Below, in pieces: positions 22,212 through 34,083 of a stretch of DNA of 64,000 nt. How positions within the stretch are numbered: the first letter of the stretch is position 1; each line of letters begins with the position of its first letter. A program made the position numbers and the translations under genes. Origin of the DNA: Paracoccus cavernae (GTDB lineage Bacteria > Pseudomonadota > Alphaproteobacteria > Rhodobacterales > Rhodobacteraceae); contig JAUFRC010000001.1 in the NCBI GenBank assembly GCA_030410095.1, positions 1,686,501 to 1,750,500 on the forward strand. The letters run 5' to 3'. Under the pieces are notes generated by a model. The model was not told the DNA's origin, did no database searches, and worked only from the letters and a program-made list of their open reading frames with translations.

Positions 22212-23138
22212 ATGGACAGGATCGACCGTATCCGCGCCTTTGTCACCGTTGTCGATGCGGGCTCTTTTACGCAGGCCGCCGCGCGGCTGCGGCTCTCGAA
22301 CAAGCTGGTGAGCAAATATGTCGCCGCGCTCGAGGCCGATCTCGGGGTGACGCTGCTGCACCGCACCACCCGCGCACTGTCGCTGACCTCTGCCGGAGAG
22401 CGCTATCTCGAGGGGGCGCGCCGTTTGCTGCGCAGCTATGACGAACTCGAGGCCGGACTTCACGCCGAAGACAATATGCTGAGCGGCCGGCTGAGGATCA
22501 CCGCCCCCACCACATTCGGCGAGATGTTCATCACCGAGCTGACCCATGCTTTCGTCGAAAAGTACCCGCGCGTCACCATCGATCTCGACCTGACCGACCG
22601 CTATATCGACCTCGCGGCCGAGGGGTTCGATGTCGCGATCCGCATCGGCAATCTGCGCGATTCGAGCCTGATCGGGCGGCGCCTAGGGCGCACCCGCTCT
22701 TGGGTCGTGGCCTGCCCCGCCTATCTCGCGGCCAATGGGCAGCCCCAAAGCCCCGCCGATCTGAGAAGCCACCGCGCCATCCGCGACAACAATGACGCCC
22801 AGCTCAACCGTGCGGCTTTCATCATCGACGGCGCGCCGGTCAGCGTCGGTCTGCATAGCCGGATCGCTGTGAACAGCGCCGAGGCGGTGCGGCGGCTGGC
22901 GCTGGCGGGCGAAGGCATCGCCTTTACGCCGCGCTTTGTGGTCGAGGAGGACGTGGAGGCGGGCCGGCTGATCCGGCTCTTCCCCGAGATCGCGACGACG
23001 CCGATGGACATTCAGGCACTGCAGCTGCCCCAACCCTTCCCCGTGCCGCGCGTGAGCGCCTATCTCGACCATCTGCGCGCGGTTTTGCGCCCGCGCCTCA
23101 GTCCCGACCAGCCGCCAGAACCGCGCCCGGATTCATGA
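22212..23138 (+). CDS. LysR-family transcriptional regulator
   Basis: The N-terminal winged helix-turn-helix reads RIRAFVTVVDAGSFTQAAAR and LSNKLVSKYVAALE. The C-terminal co-inducer domain (GRLRITAPTTFGEMF, FDVAIRIGNL, GEGIAFTPRFVVEED) is of the LysR substrate-binding type. It has 308 residues and is intact. The start at 22212 (MDRIDRI) places the helix-turn-helix at the usual distance. It diverges from doxX-VOC across an inverted repeat, so it is likely their regulator and autoregulated. Its last 41 nt overlap the convergent dehydrogenase gene. Confidence 0.92.
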   Translation: MDRIDRIRAFVTVVDAGSFTQAAARLRLSNKLVSKYVAALEADLGVTLLHRTTRALSLTSAGERYLEGARRLLRSYDELEAGLHAEDNMLSGRLRITAPTTFGEMFITELTHAFVEKYPRVTIDLDLTDRYIDLAAEGFDVAIRIGNLRDSSLIGRRLGRTRSWVVACPAYLAANGQPQSPADLRSHRAIRDNNDAQLNRAAFIIDGAPVSVGLHSRIAVNSAEAVRRLALAGEGIAFTPRFVVEEDVEAGRLIRLFPEIATTPMDIQALQLPQPFPVPRVSAYLDHLRAVLRPRLSPDQPPEPRPDS

Positions 23139-24503
23139 TCCCCAAAGGATCGAGCGCCGCCTTGATCGCGCGCATCGTGGCAAGCCGGACCGGATCGCCC
23201 CAACGCGCCAGCTCGCCGACCTTGAGCCGGCCGATCCCGTGCTCCGCCGAAAAGGATCCGCCGCGCGTCACGACCATCTCGTGGACGGTCGCGGACAGAC
23301 GCGCGCGCTCGCCGTCATAATCCTCGCGCTTGCGGCCGGCGGCGGGAAAGAGGTTGTAATGCAGATTGCCGTCGCCGAGATGGCCGAAACAATGGACCCG
23401 CATGTCGCCCTGCGCCGCCAAAGCCGCGCCGGCATCCCTGATGAACCCCGCGATCTCGGACAGAGGCAGGCTGATGTCGTGGCTCGCGATCGCGCCGATC
23501 TTGCGGTTCGCCTCGGGCAGGCTTTCGCGCAGGGTCCAGAAATCCGCTGCCTGCGCGCCCGATTGGGCGATGACGCCGTCCAGAACCAGACCGCGCTCCA
23601 TCGCTTCGACCAGCAGCCCCTCGAGCGCATCCGCCGGATCGAGCCCTTCGGGCAGGCCGACTTCGAGCAGGACCGACCATTGCGCGCGCGGCAGGGGCTG
23701 GCGCAGCTCGGGCATGACCTCGGACAAAAAGGCCAGCCCCTGCCCCGAGATCAGCTCGAAGGAGGTCACGCCGCCCGCCAGATGCCCCTCGGCCAAAGCC
23801 AGAAGCGAGAGGGCCGCCGCAGGGTCCGGCACCTGCAACATCGCGGTCCCGACACCCGCCGGCGGCACGATCAGGCGCAGCGATGCGGCGGTGATGATAC
23901 CGAGGCTGCCTTCCGCCCCGATCAGCAGATCGCGCAGATCATAGCCGGTATTGTCTTTGCGCAGCCGCTTGAGATCGCGCAGGATGCTCCCGTCTGGCAA
24001 AACCGCCTCGATCCCCAGACACAGCGCCCGTGCCGTGCCGTGGCGCAGCGCGGTCACTCCACCCGCATTGGTCGACAGGCACCCCCGATCGCGGCGGTGC
24101 CCTGCGAGGCCAGAGACAGCGGAAAGACCCGCCCCACCCCTTCGGCCGCCTGCCGCACGCCCGCAAGCGTGACACCGGCCTCGGCGATCAGGACATTCTC
24201 CTCGGGCCAGAGCGCGCGCACCGCAACCATGCGCTCGAGCGACAAGACAAGCGGCGCGGGACCGGTCTCCATGACCTGCCCGCCAACCAGACCTGTGCCG
24301 CCGCCACGCGGAACGATCCCCACACGCGCCTCGGCGCAGGCCCGCACCACCGCCGCGACCTCCTCGACCGAGCGCGGCGCGGCAACCAGCCCCGCCTGCC
24401 CGTGATAGCGCCCGCGCGGCTCGTCGAGATAGCGTTCCTGAACCGGACGCAGAACCCCTTCGGGAAGCCGCGCCGCCAAGCGCCCGTCTGCCGCCTCAAG
24501 CAT
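23098..24503 (-). CDS. FAD-linked oxidase (GlcD / D-2-hydroxyacid dehydrogenase type), one frameshift
   Basis: VAO/PCMH-type flavoprotein that oxidises a 2-hydroxyacid. The N-terminal FAD domain has IVPRGGGTGLVGGQ, AEAGVTLAGVRQAAEG and, across a break near 24085 (five G where six are expected), IGGCLSTNAGGVTALRHG. The C-terminal FAD-oxidase domain has HCFGHLGDGNLHYNLFP and FSAEHGIGRLKVGEL with conserved histidines. The start at 24503 follows GAGG. Length is about 468 residues. Candidates are D-2-hydroxyglutarate, D-lactate or glycolate dehydrogenase; no Fe-S partner genes (glcEF) are adjacent, which favours a stand-alone D-2-hydroxyglutarate or D-lactate type. Confidence 0.88.
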
Positions 24504-24527
24504 CAACCCGTTCCTCGCTTTGACAGA

Positions 24528-24562
24528 AATACCTTGGGGGTGCGGGGCCAGCCCCCGCTTTG
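24528..24562 (-). repeat. Intergenic element with CCCCGCACCCCCAAGGTATTT-like core (copy 1)
   Basis: Read on the minus strand, GCGGGG-GCTGG-CCCCGC forms a hairpin followed by ACCCCCAAGGTATTT. A similar arrangement occurs at 57754-57796. GC-rich hairpins ending in AGGNTATTT are common between genes in Rhodobacteraceae. Here it sits just downstream of the rimJ-like gene, where it could act as a 3' stability element. Confidence 0.45.
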
Positions 24563-24603
24563 TCACAAATCCCGCGCCGCGCCTGCCCCATCCTGCACCT
24601 GCC

Positions 24604-25200
24604 TCAACCGGCATCGGTGCGGCCGCGCCGGTCGCCGCGCAGATTGGAGTAAAGGATGTGGTTGCGCCAGCGCCCGTTGATCTGGAGATAGCTTTGCGCA
24701 ACGCCTTCATATTTGAAACCGCTCTTTTCCAGGACCCCGCGCGATGCGGCATTCTCGGGCAGGCAGGCCGCCTCGATCCGGCTCAGGTCATGTTCGGTAA
24801 AGGCGTGATGGACGACCGCACGGATCGCCTCGCGCATATAGCCGTGCCGCGCGAAGGGCTGGCCGATCCAATAGCCGATCGTCGCACTTTGCGCCGGACC
24901 GCGCCGGATATTGTCGAGCGTGATCGCCCCCAGCAAAACCCCGTCATGGCGGACCATGAACAAGGGCACCGAGGTCCGCGCATGGCTGGCGCGCTGCGCC
25001 CAATAGACGCGGTTGGTAAAACTCTTGCGCAGAAGATGGTCGGCAGCCCAGGTCGGCTCCCAAGGCGTCAGGAAGGCGCGGCTTTCCTGACGCAGCGCCG
25101 TCCAGGCCTGAAAGTCGCCATGCGCCGGAAGACGCAGCACCATCCGCTCGGTTTCAAGGCGAGGCGGACGGCGCCGCCCCAGCATCAGGCGGCCAACCAT
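24604..25200 (-). CDS. RimJ/RimL-type GNAT N-acetyltransferase
   Basis: GNAT enzyme of 198 residues, of the kind that acetylates the N-terminus of ribosomal proteins. LETERMVLRLPAHGDFQAW is the typical RimJ entry. GYWIGQPFARHGYMREAIRA is the acetyl-CoA pyrophosphate loop region, and RIEAACLPENAASRGVLEKS is the usual C-terminal motif. The frame is intact. Its ATG lies inside the end of the M16 peptidase gene (16-nt overlap), so translation is coupled and it belongs to the thrC-peptidase transcript. The same order is common in Rhodobacteraceae. Confidence 0.9.
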   Translation of the reverse strand: MVGRLMLGRRRPPRLETERMVLRLPAHGDFQAWTALRQESRAFLTPWEPTWAADHLLRKSFTNRVYWAQRASHARTSVPLFMVRHDGVLLGAITLDNIRRGPAQSATIGYWIGQPFARHGYMREAIRAVVHHAFTEHDLSRIEAACLPENAASRGVLEKSGFKYEGVAQSYLQINGRWRNHILYSNLRGDRRGRTDAG

Positions 25201-26450
25201 TCTGCCAATCGGTCACGCTCGGGCGCAGCCGTCACCGGCCCGTAAAGCGCCAGCGCCGGTCGGGCGGCAGCCAAAAGCCGCGCTGCATGGTCGCGCACCT
25301 GCGCCACCGTAACCGCATCGATACGCGCCGCGACATCTTCGGCATCGGGAACCTTGCCCCAGATCGCCAGAGACCGCGCCATGCGCTCGGCCTGACCCGA
25401 GGGGCTTTCCAGCCCCATCAGCATGCCTGCCTTCATCTGGACCTTGGCACGGTTGACCTCGGCCTCGCTCAGATCCTCGGCGCTGCGCTTGATCTCGTCG
25501 ATGGTGATGCGCGACAGTTCGGCAACCTGCTCGCCCGAGGTGCCCGCATAGATCGTCACCATGCCGGTATCATCGTGAAAGCCCGATTGCGCGAAGATCG
25601 AATAGCACAGGCCACGCTCTTCGCGAACTTTCTGGAACAGGCGCGAGGACATCCCGCCGCCAAGCGCATTCGTCCAGATCTGCGAGGCGAAGTAATCGGG
25701 ATCGCTATAGCCCGGCCCCTCCAGCGCCAGCGCGAAATGCGCCTGCTCGAGGTCCTTGACGCGGCGCGCTTCGGCACCCTGCCAGCGGGCCGCTTCGCGC
25801 GTGACTTTGACCAGTGGCGAGAGCGAGCCGAAAATCCCGCTCACCTGCGCGAGGATCGCGTCGTGATCAACCGCGCCCGCAGCCGCGACGATCATCTGGC
25901 CCGGCCCGTAATGCTCGCCGACAAAGCCCGCGAGATCCTCGCGGGTAAAGCTGCTGACCCGTTCCGCCGGACCCAGAATGCTGCGGCCCATCGGCTGGTC
26001 GGGATAGGCGGCCTCCTGCAGCCAGTCGAAAATCACATCGTCCGGCGTATCGAGCGACATGCCGATTTCCTGCAAGATCACCCCGCGCTCGAGATCGATC
26101 TCGCGCTGGTCGAAGACCGGATTGAGCACGATGTCGGAGATCACGTCCAGCGCCAGCGCGACATCATCCTTGAGAACGCGCGCGTAATAGGCCGTCACAT
26201 CGCGCGACGTATAGGCGTTGAGATAGCCGCCGACATCCTCGAGCGCCTCCGCGATCTGGAGGGAGCTGCGCTTTTCGGTCCCCTTGAACGCCATATGCTC
26301 GAGGAAATGCGCGATGCCGTTCTGCTCGATCCGCTCGTCGCGACCGCCCGCATTCACCCAAAGCCCGACCGAGGCAGAATGCAGCCCCTCCATGCGGTGG
26401 GTGACGATACGCAGCCCGTTGGCGAGTGTGGAAATCCGGATATCGTTCAC
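25185..26450 (-). CDS. M16-family zinc metallopeptidase (processing-peptidase-like)
   Basis: Pitrilysin-type peptidase resembling the mitochondrial processing peptidase beta subunit. The inverted zinc motif HFLEH is in NGIAHFLEHMAFKGTEKR, with the distal glutamate in the following ERGVILQEI segment. A second M16 domain holds LGGGMSSRLFQKVREERGL. The frame is intact at 421 residues. Translation starts at GTG 26450 with GGAGG about 8 nt before it, and this GTG overlaps the thrC stop as GTGA, indicating coupling. No signal peptide, so cytoplasmic. Confidence 0.92.
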   Translation of the reverse strand: MNDIRISTLANGLRIVTHRMEGLHSASVGLWVNAGGRDERIEQNGIAHFLEHMAFKGTEKRSSLQIAEALEDVGGYLNAYTSRDVTAYYARVLKDDVALALDVISDIVLNPVFDQREIDLERGVILQEIGMSLDTPDDVIFDWLQEAAYPDQPMGRSILGPAERVSSFTREDLAGFVGEHYGPGQMIVAAAGAVDHDAILAQVSGIFGSLSPLVKVTREAARWQGAEARRVKDLEQAHFALALEGPGYSDPDYFASQIWTNALGGGMSSRLFQKVREERGLCYSIFAQSGFHDDTGMVTIYAGTSGEQVAELSRITIDEIKRSAEDLSEAEVNRAKVQMKAGMLMGLESPSGQAERMARSLAIWGKVPDAEDVAARIDAVTVAQVRDHAARLLAAARPALALYGPVTAAPERDRLAEWLAA

Positions 26451-27843
26451 GCGTTGGACCTCCGTTCGCGGATCAGGGCCTTGATGTGTTCGACATCGTT
26501 GGGAACGCGGGTGATGCGCTCGGCACGTTCGAAAAGATCGGCCATATGGGGCGGCAGCGGCGGGCGGATGCCGAGGGCATTCTCGACCGCATCGGGGAAT
26601 TTCGCGGGATGGGCGGTCGAAAGCGACACCATCGGCACGCCATCGCGCAGGTTCTCGCGCGCGACCTTCACCGCCACGGCGGTATGGGGACAGATGATTT
26701 CGCCGGTCTCGGCGCGGATGGTGCGGATCATCGCGGTGGTCTCGTCTTCGAGGCGCGGCCCGAGACATAGATCTCGCGCAGATGCTGCAAGGCGCCCTGA
26801 CTGATGGTGAAACCGCCGGTTTTCAGTTCTTCCATCAGCTGGCGGATTGCGGCCGCATCGCCGCCATAGGCCAGATACAGCGCGCGCTCGAAGTTCGAGC
26901 TGACCTGAATATCCATCGAGGGCGAGATCGAGGGCTCGACCGTGCCGGTCCGGTACTCGCCGCTCAAAAGCGCGCGGTGCAGGATGTCGTTCTGGTTGGT
27001 CGCGATCACCAGACGGCCGATCGGCAGCCCCATCGCCTTTGCGATCGAACCTGCGAAAATATCGCCGAAATTGCCGGTGGGCACGGTGAAGTCGATCTCG
27101 CGCTGCGGTGCGCCAAGGCTGACGGCGGCGGTGAAATAGTAAACCACCTGCGCCAGAACCCGCGCCCAATTGATCGAGTTGACGCCGGCCAGACCGACCT
27201 CGTCACGGAAGGCGTGATCATTGAAGAAATCCTTCAGACGGGCTTGCGCATCGTCGAAATGGCCGTCGATCGCCAGAGCATGGACATTGGCCTCGGCGGG
27301 AGTCGACATCTGGCGGCGCTGGACTTCGCTGACGCGGCCATTCGGATAAAGAATGAAGACATCGACGTTCGAGAGGCCCTTGAAAGCCTCGATCGCCGCC
27401 GAGCCGGTATCGCCCGAGGTCGCACCGATGATGGTGATGCGTTCGCCGGTCCGCGCCAAAGCGATCTGGAACAGCTGGCCGATCAGCTGCATCGCGAAAT
27501 CCTTGAAGGCAAGCGTCGGGCCGTGGAACAGTTCAAGCAGGTGATGGCCCGCATCCAGCTGGACAAGCGGCGCACGGGCGACATGGCCGAAATGGCCGTA
27601 AGCCTTGTCGATGGCCTGACGCAGCTCGGCATCCGAGAAGCTGTCGCCGACGAAAGGCGCCACGACGCGGCGCGCGACCTCGCCGTAAGGCAGGCCGGAA
27701 AGCGCCGCGATTTCGTCGGCGGTAAAGGTCGGGATGGTCTCGGGCAGGTAAAGGCCGCCGTCGCGCGCCAAGCCGGTCATCATCGCCTGATCAAAAGTCA
27801 GCGCCGGGGCCTGACCGCGGGTCGAAACGTATTTCATCATCAT
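26447..27843 (-). CDS. thrC: Threonine synthase (one frameshift)
   Basis: PLP enzyme that turns O-phosphohomoserine into threonine. MKYVSTRGQAPALTFDQA and ARDGGLYLPE start it. The PLP lysine is in HGPTLAFKDFAMQ, followed by ITIIGATSGDTGSAA and FTVPTGNFGDIFAG. A break near 26758, one C lost from CCC, separates the last 100 residues, which end DVEHIKALIRERRSNA. Three successive ATG codons (27843, 27840, 27837) are possible starts. It begins 2 nt after the SURF1 stop and overlaps the peptidase gene, so it is in the cta transcript. Confidence 0.95.
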
Positions 27844-27845
27844 CC

Positions 27846-28515
27846 CTAGAATTTACGCTGCCTGATACGCCAGATCAGCCCTACTGTCATTCCTGCCCAA
27901 ATCACAGCGAGCATGAACCAGGTCGCTGCATATTCGAGGTGATTGTTCGGCACGCCCGAGATCGAAATCGGTATCGGCTGCACGCCTTGGGTATCGCCGC
28001 CCACGCGCGAAACAACGACCAGAAGCGGTTCGGTGTCGAGAACCTTCGCCATTGCCGGCACGTCGCGGGCGAACCAGATCCCCTCGTCGAGGTTCGGCTC
28101 GGGGTCGAGCTGTTCTTTTCCTCGGGCCAATGCAGGTTGCCCTGAATGCGCAGATCGACCGGCGGACGCGGGGCATGACGGTCGTCTTGCGGCACGAAAC
28201 CGCGGTCGATCATGATGCGGCGCCCGTCGGCGGTCTCGAAGCCCGAGATCACCTGATAGCCCCCGCCCAGATCATGGGTGCCCGAGAGGATCAGGATTTC
28301 CTCGCCGGTGGTGCGGCCGACAAAATCGACCGGCTCGTATTTCATCTCCGGCGCGAAAGCGGCGGGCAGCGCTTTGGGCGGGCTGTCGATGCGCAGCTGG
28401 ATCTCGGCCAGCATGGCCTCCTTCCAGGCGAGACGGCGCATTTGCCACGTCCCGAGGCTGATCAGGATCGAAAAGCCGAGAATGCCGATGACGAGGGAAA
28501 GAGATAGCGGCGCAT
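27846..28515 (-). CDS. SURF1-family cytochrome oxidase assembly protein (two frameshifts)
   Basis: Membrane protein needed for heme a insertion into the aa3 oxidase. Reading across breaks near 28495 and 28115 it starts MRRYLFPLVIGILGFSILIS and continues LGTWQMRRLAWKEAML. The middle is YQVISGFETADGRRIMIDRG with FVPQ, and the C-terminal helix is NNHLEYAATWFMLA. Two terminal membrane helices flank a periplasmic domain, as in SURF1. It lies between ctaE and thrC. The 275 nt between it and ctaE hold a terminator and nothing else I can support; a DUF983 gene often found there was not seen. Confidence 0.87.
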
Positions 28516-28730
28516 TGAGGTTCTTCCGAAAGGCTGCAGAGAGGATGGCTGGCTCGAAACGTCCCGAGCGCCATCAGCCCGGCGGCGATCCCAAGGGGGT
28601 CCGATATCGCGAGGGGATCGTCAAGGGGTGCGGCCCCGTCCACGCGGTTTTGCCTGCGGATGTGCCCGCGGTTTTGTCCCGGGCTTCGGCGGCCTCGGTG
28701 CCTGATGCCCTGCCCCGATGCCCGCCATGA

Positions 28731-28764
28731 AAAAAACGCGCGAGGTCGGGCCCCGCGCGTTTTC
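28731..28764 (-). terminator. Terminator after ctaE
   Basis: On the minus strand ACGCGCG and CGCGCGT pair around a GC-rich loop and are followed by seven T, 26 nt past the ctaE stop. It separates the cta genes from SURF1-thrC, or attenuates them. Confidence 0.8.
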
Positions 28765-28789
28765 GGTCTTTCTTGGTGATCCTGACAGA

Positions 28790-29613
28790 TCAGCGACCCC
28801 AGACGTAGATCGCGAAGAACAGGAACAGCCAGACCACGTCGACGAAGTGCCAGTACCAGGCAGCCGCCTCGAGGCCGATGTGGTTTTCCTGGGTCATCTG
28901 GCCGCGCATCAGGCGGATGAGGCAGACGAACAGGAAGATCGTGCCGATGATGACGTGGAAGCCGTGGAAGCCAGTCGCCATGAAGAAGACGCCGCCGTAA
29001 ACGGTATCCGACAGGCCGAATGCGGCATGGCTGTATTCCAGCGCCTGCAGGCCGGTGAAGAACAGGCCCAGCAGCACTGCAACGGCCAGACCGTTGATCG
29101 CGGTCTTGCGGTCGTTCTCATGTGCGAAAGCATGGTGCGCCCAGGTCACGGCAACGCCCGAAAGCAGCAGGACCAGCGTGTTGATGAAGGGCAAGTGCCA
29201 CGGATCGAAGGTCACGATGCCTTCCGGCGGCCAGATGCCGTCCTTGATCGGGCTGTCAGGCCCCATCGGATACATCGCGTTCTTGAAGAAGGCCCAGAAC
29301 CAGGCGACGAAGAACATGACTTCCGAGGTGATGAACAAGATCACGCCATAGCGCAGACCGATGCGCACGACCGGCGTGTGATCGCCCTCGTTGCCCTCGT
29401 GGGTGACATCGGCCCACCAGCCGAACATGACGTAGAACACGCCAATCAGGCCGATCAGGAACATCCAAGGCCCCTCGACCGGCATGCCGAGGAAGGTGAC
29501 CCCCGCATCCATGCCACGCCGCCAACCAGCATGACAAAAGTAGCAACCGCAGCTGCAACCGGCCAAATGGACGGGGGCAAGATGTGATAATCGTGGTTCT
29601 TAGCGTGCGCCAT
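28790..29613 (-). CDS. ctaE: Cytochrome c oxidase subunit III (one frameshift)
   Basis: Seven-helix subunit III of the aa3 cytochrome c oxidase. It starts [21 protein letters not shown] break near 29520, after [11 protein letters not shown], moves to the frame with [20 protein letters not shown]. Later helices contain [28 protein letters not shown] and [14 protein letters not shown]. About 274 residues. It is the last cta gene, 40 nt after ctaG. Confidence 0.96.
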
Positions 29614-29653
29614 TGTCAAATCCTGGCTGTTGGTTCGTCATCGTGTAGCGGGG

Positions 29654-30241
29654 TTAGTTTACAGTCGGTTGGACTGTAACGTCCAGAGCGGCCTGTGCCT
29701 TTGCGGGCGGATCGGTCCGGTGGAACGTATAGGACAGGGTAATGTCGCGGATCCGGCCTGCGTCAGCATCTTTGACCAGCTCGGGGTCGACAAAGAAGTT
29801 GACGGGCATCTCGACGCGCTCGCCCGGTTGAAGCGTCTGCTCGGTAAAGCAGAAGCATTCGATCTTGTTGAAATAGTAGCCGGCGATATCGGGGGCGACG
29901 TTATAGCTCGCGGTGCCGGTGATCGGCTCGTCCGAGATGTTGATCGCCTCGTAGAAGGCCATTGCCTCTTCGCCGATGCGGAGCGTCATTTCTTTCTGCA
30001 TCGGGCGGAAGGTCCAGCCCATATCGGTATCGACGTTGGAATCGAAACGCACGCGCACCAGCTCGTCGAGCACCACATCCGGCGCCACGGTCGAGACGTT
30101 GGTCGTCCCGCCATAACCCGTCACGCGGCAGAACCACGAGTAGAACGGCACGGCCGCCCAGGCGAGTGCGCCCATGACGAACACCACGCTGAGAAGGGTG
30201 ATGACCGTTTTCGAATTGCTCTTGTCGTTGGTGCTGCTCAT
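29654..30241 (-). CDS. ctaG: Cytochrome c oxidase assembly protein CtaG/Cox11
   Basis: Copper-delivery protein for the CuB site of subunit I. One N-terminal membrane helix ([17 protein letters not shown]) anchors a periplasmic domain holding the invariant CFCF copper motif in [13 protein letters not shown]. The frame is intact at 195 residues. Its ATG overlaps the stop of the small upstream gene (ATGA), so translation is coupled. Confidence 0.96.
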   Translation of the reverse strand: MSSTNDKSNSKTVITLLSVVFVMGALAWAAVPFYSWFCRVTGYGGTTNVSTVAPDVVLDELVRVRFDSNVDTDMGWTFRPMQKEMTLRIGEEAMAFYEAINISDEPITGTASYNVAPDIAGYYFNKIECFCFTEQTLQPGERVEMPVNFFVDPELVKDADAGRIRDITLSYTFHRTDPPAKAQAALDVTVQPTVN

Positions 30242-30555
30242 TGCTGCGTCTCCGTTCCTTGCGCCTGCGGAGAGACCTGAGGCGCGGAGGAAGGCGTATC
30301 CACAGGCGTCACTGCCGGTTGGGCAGGTGTCGCGGCTGTCGGATCAGTCGACGCATTCGGCGCGGGCAGCGGCTCCGTAATGGGCAGGGCCGAGGCGCGC
30401 AGCGTATGGTCGAAACCCTCCATCAGATCTCCCTGGGTGATCTTGACCACCGACAGCGCAAAGACCAGTGCGACAAAGAGAAGCAGCACCGCCAGCAGCC
30501 CGAGATTGCGGCTGCGGCGACGTTTGTGAAGCTCGTGTTCGACCTGAAGTGCCAT
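30238..30555 (-). CDS. Small membrane protein of the cta operon (CoxF-like)
   Basis: A 105-residue protein with a basic N-terminus ([11 protein letters not shown]), one membrane helix ([20 protein letters not shown]) and a Pro/Thr/Ala-rich tail, so probably N-in with a periplasmic tail. A small gene at this place between ctaB and ctaG is usual in Rhodobacteraceae. Its role in oxidase assembly is inferred from location only. The start overlaps the ctaB stop (TAATG), and the stop overlaps ctaG. The frame is intact. Confidence 0.78.
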   Translation of the reverse strand: MALQVEHELHKRRRSRNLGLLAVLLLFVALVFALSVVKITQGDLMEGFDHTLRASALPITEPLPAPNASTDPTAATPAQPAVTPVDTPSSAPQVSPQAQGTETQQ

Positions 30556-31471
30556 TACCAGCCCCCGACCCAGTGCTGCACCATGAGTGCGAGGAAATGG
30601 AGGAAGGTGTAATAGAGCGAGAGTTTGAAAAACTGACGTTCGACCTTGTAGCCATCAGCCTCGGCCGCAGCATCGTCACGGCGCAGGATTTTCCAGCCGC
30701 CGTGGATGAACAGAACGTTCAGCACCACCGCCACACCCATGTAGAGCGGGCCGCCGACCGAGGTTACCCCCAGCCAAAGCGCGAAAGGTGCCAGAACAAG
30801 CGTATATGCAAAGATGTGCCGGCGCGCCGAGGTGCGACCATGGGTCACCGTCAGCATGGGAACGCCCGCATCCGAATAATCGGCCTTGGTGAACAGAGCC
30901 AGCGCCCAGAAGTGCGGCGGTGTCCAGAAGAAGATCAGTGCGAACATCAGCAGGGATTCGATACTGATCCCGCCGGTCGCACAGGCCCAGCCCACCATGG
31001 GCGGGAAAGAGCCCGCCGCGCCGCCGATCACGATGTTCTGCGGGGTCAGGCGCTTGAGCCACATCGTGTAGATCACGACATAGAAGAAGATGGTGAAGGC
31101 CAGAAAGCCCGCCGCGAACCAATTGGCCGCGAGGCCCAGCATCATCACCGAGAGAACCGAAAGCGCAATGCCGAGGCCAAGCGCTTCACGTCCTTGGATC
31201 AACCCGGCCGGGATCGGCCGGGTTTGGGTCCGGCGCATCTTGGCGTCGATATCCGCGTCATACCACATGTTCATCGCGCCGGAGGCGCCGCCCCGATGGC
31301 GATGAACAAGATGCAGCAAAAAGCCACGAACGGGTTCATCGACACCGGCGCGACCACAAGCCCTGCAAGGGCCGTGAACACCACCAGCGACATCACCCGC
31401 GGCTTCAGCAGGGCGACGTAATCGCCGAACCCTGCCTCTGCCGGACCTTCATATGCGTTAATCTCAGCCAC
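30555..31471 (-). CDS. ctaB: Protoheme IX farnesyltransferase (one frameshift)
   Basis: Integral membrane prenyltransferase making heme O from heme B for the aa3 oxidase. [20 protein letters not shown] starts the UbiA fold. The first Asp-rich site is [20 protein letters not shown], reached after a break near 31290 in the GCGCC stretch. Further motifs are [16 protein letters not shown] and [13 protein letters not shown]. About 305 residues. It starts 16 nt after the ctaC stop. Confidence 0.95.
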
Positions 31472-31486
31472 AGCGTTTCCTAGACC

Positions 31487-32381
<895 letters not shown>

Positions 32382-32544
32382 CCCATCCCGTTGCCTACAG
32401 TCATACCGGCCGCCTCGCAGGAAATGCGATCAACCGACATTGGTGCGGACTTCACAACCATATCTTGGCCGGACGGGCAAGCCATACCTATCGACTTTGG
32501 GTCAAAAACCCCATACTCGACCACTTCAGAGAGGGACCGCACAC

Positions 32545-33961
32545 ATGACCGAAGCCCAATTCGCACCCTTTGACGATCTTCTCGACCGCGATCAGGCCCT
32601 GAGCATTCTGCGCTCCGCCGTGGCCGGTGGCGAGGACGGAGAACTCTTCCTCGAACGTTCGCGCGCGGAAAGTCTGGTTTTCGACGACGGACGGCTGCGC
32701 AATGCCGGATACGAGGCCGATCAGGGCTTTGGCCTGCGCGCGGTCAGCGGCGAAGTCACGGGCTATGCCCATTCGACCGAAATCAACGAGAAATCACTGC
32801 GAAACGCGGCGGAAACCGCGCGTTTGGCGGTCGGAAACGGCGGCGCGACGCTGGCCGCGCCCCTCGGGCGAGACCCCTGCCCTCTATGGCGCCTTCGATC
32901 CGGCCGCGAATGTGGGCTTTGCCGACCGCGTCCAGCTTTTGCGCGAGATCGACGATTACGCCCGCTCCAAAGACCCCGCGTCGTTCAGGTCAGCGCCTCG
33001 ATTTCCAGCGCGGTTCAAGAGGTTGCGATCCTGCGCCCCGAGGGCGGGCTCTGGACCGATTTCCGTCCCATGGCGCGACTGAATGTCACGGTCATGGTCG
33101 AATCGAATTCGCGCCGCGATCGGGCAATGCCGGCGGCGGCGGACGTATTGCGCTTGACGGCCTTGTCGCGCCCCAACATTGGCGCGCTCTGGTCGACGAG
33201 GCCCTGCGCATCGCCCTTGTAAACCTGCGTTCCGTGCCCGCTCCTGCCGGCGTGATGGATGTGGTTCTCGGGCCGGGCTGGCCGGGGATTTTGCTCCACG
33301 AGGCCGTCGGCCACGGACTCGAAGGTGATTTCAACCGCAAGGGCCATTCGGCTTTTGCAGGACTAATGGGCCAGAGGGTCGCGGCCAAAGGCGTCACCGT
33401 GATCGACGACGGCACCATTCCCGACCGCCGCGGCTCGATTTCCGTCGATGACGAGGGCACGCCCCGGGCCGCAACGTGTTGATCGAGGACGGCATTCTGA
33501 CCGGCTATATGCAGGACCGCCAAAGCGCGCGATTGATGGGGGTTGCGCCCACCGGCAACGGCCGCCGCCAGAGCTACGCCTATGCGCCGATGCCGCGCAT
33601 GACCAATACCTTCATGCTCGCAGGGCAGGACGATCCGGCGGCTATGCTCGCCGATCTCAAGGACGGGATTTATGCGGTCGGCTTCGGCGGTGGTCAGGTC
33701 GACATCACCAACGGCAAGTTCGTCTTTTCCTGCACCGAGGCCTACCGTGTCAAAAACGGCGTCGTCGGCGATCCGATCCGTGGCGCGACACTGATCGGGG
33801 ACGGCGCGACCGCGCTCAACCATATCCGCGCGATCGGCAATGACCTCGCGCTGGATCCCGGCATAGGCAATTGCGGCAAGCAGGGCCAATGGGTGCCGGT
33901 CGGCGTGGGCTTGCCCTCGCTGTTGATGGGTGGGCTGACCATCGGCGGCTCGGCAGCCTGA
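32545..33961 (+). CDS. tldD: TldD-type metalloprotease (about four frameshifts)
   Basis: TldD of the TldD/TldE protease pair that processes modified peptides and degrades unfolded proteins. The zinc motif [16 protein letters not shown] is clear, as are [35 protein letters not shown] and [20 protein letters not shown]. Frames change near 32865, 32980, 33115 and 33465, each consistent with one lost base. The ATG at 32545 begins homologous sequence, and the gene diverges from ctaC across a 163-nt promoter region. About 473 residues after repair. No tldE is in the window. Confidence 0.93.
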
Positions 33962-34083
33962 GGGCGCACCCTGCGCTTTCTCGGACGGGCGGTTGCCGCA
34001 AGGCATCGCCCGCAGCCCGAAAACTAACCGATCCTTAAGATTTCTCCGCCATTCTCGGCGCGAGAAGCAAAAGAATCGGCGCA

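Noticed and set aside
28516..28789. A DUF983 gene between ctaE and SURF1
   Set aside because: The interval is too short and no frame shows the family's cysteine pattern or two helices.
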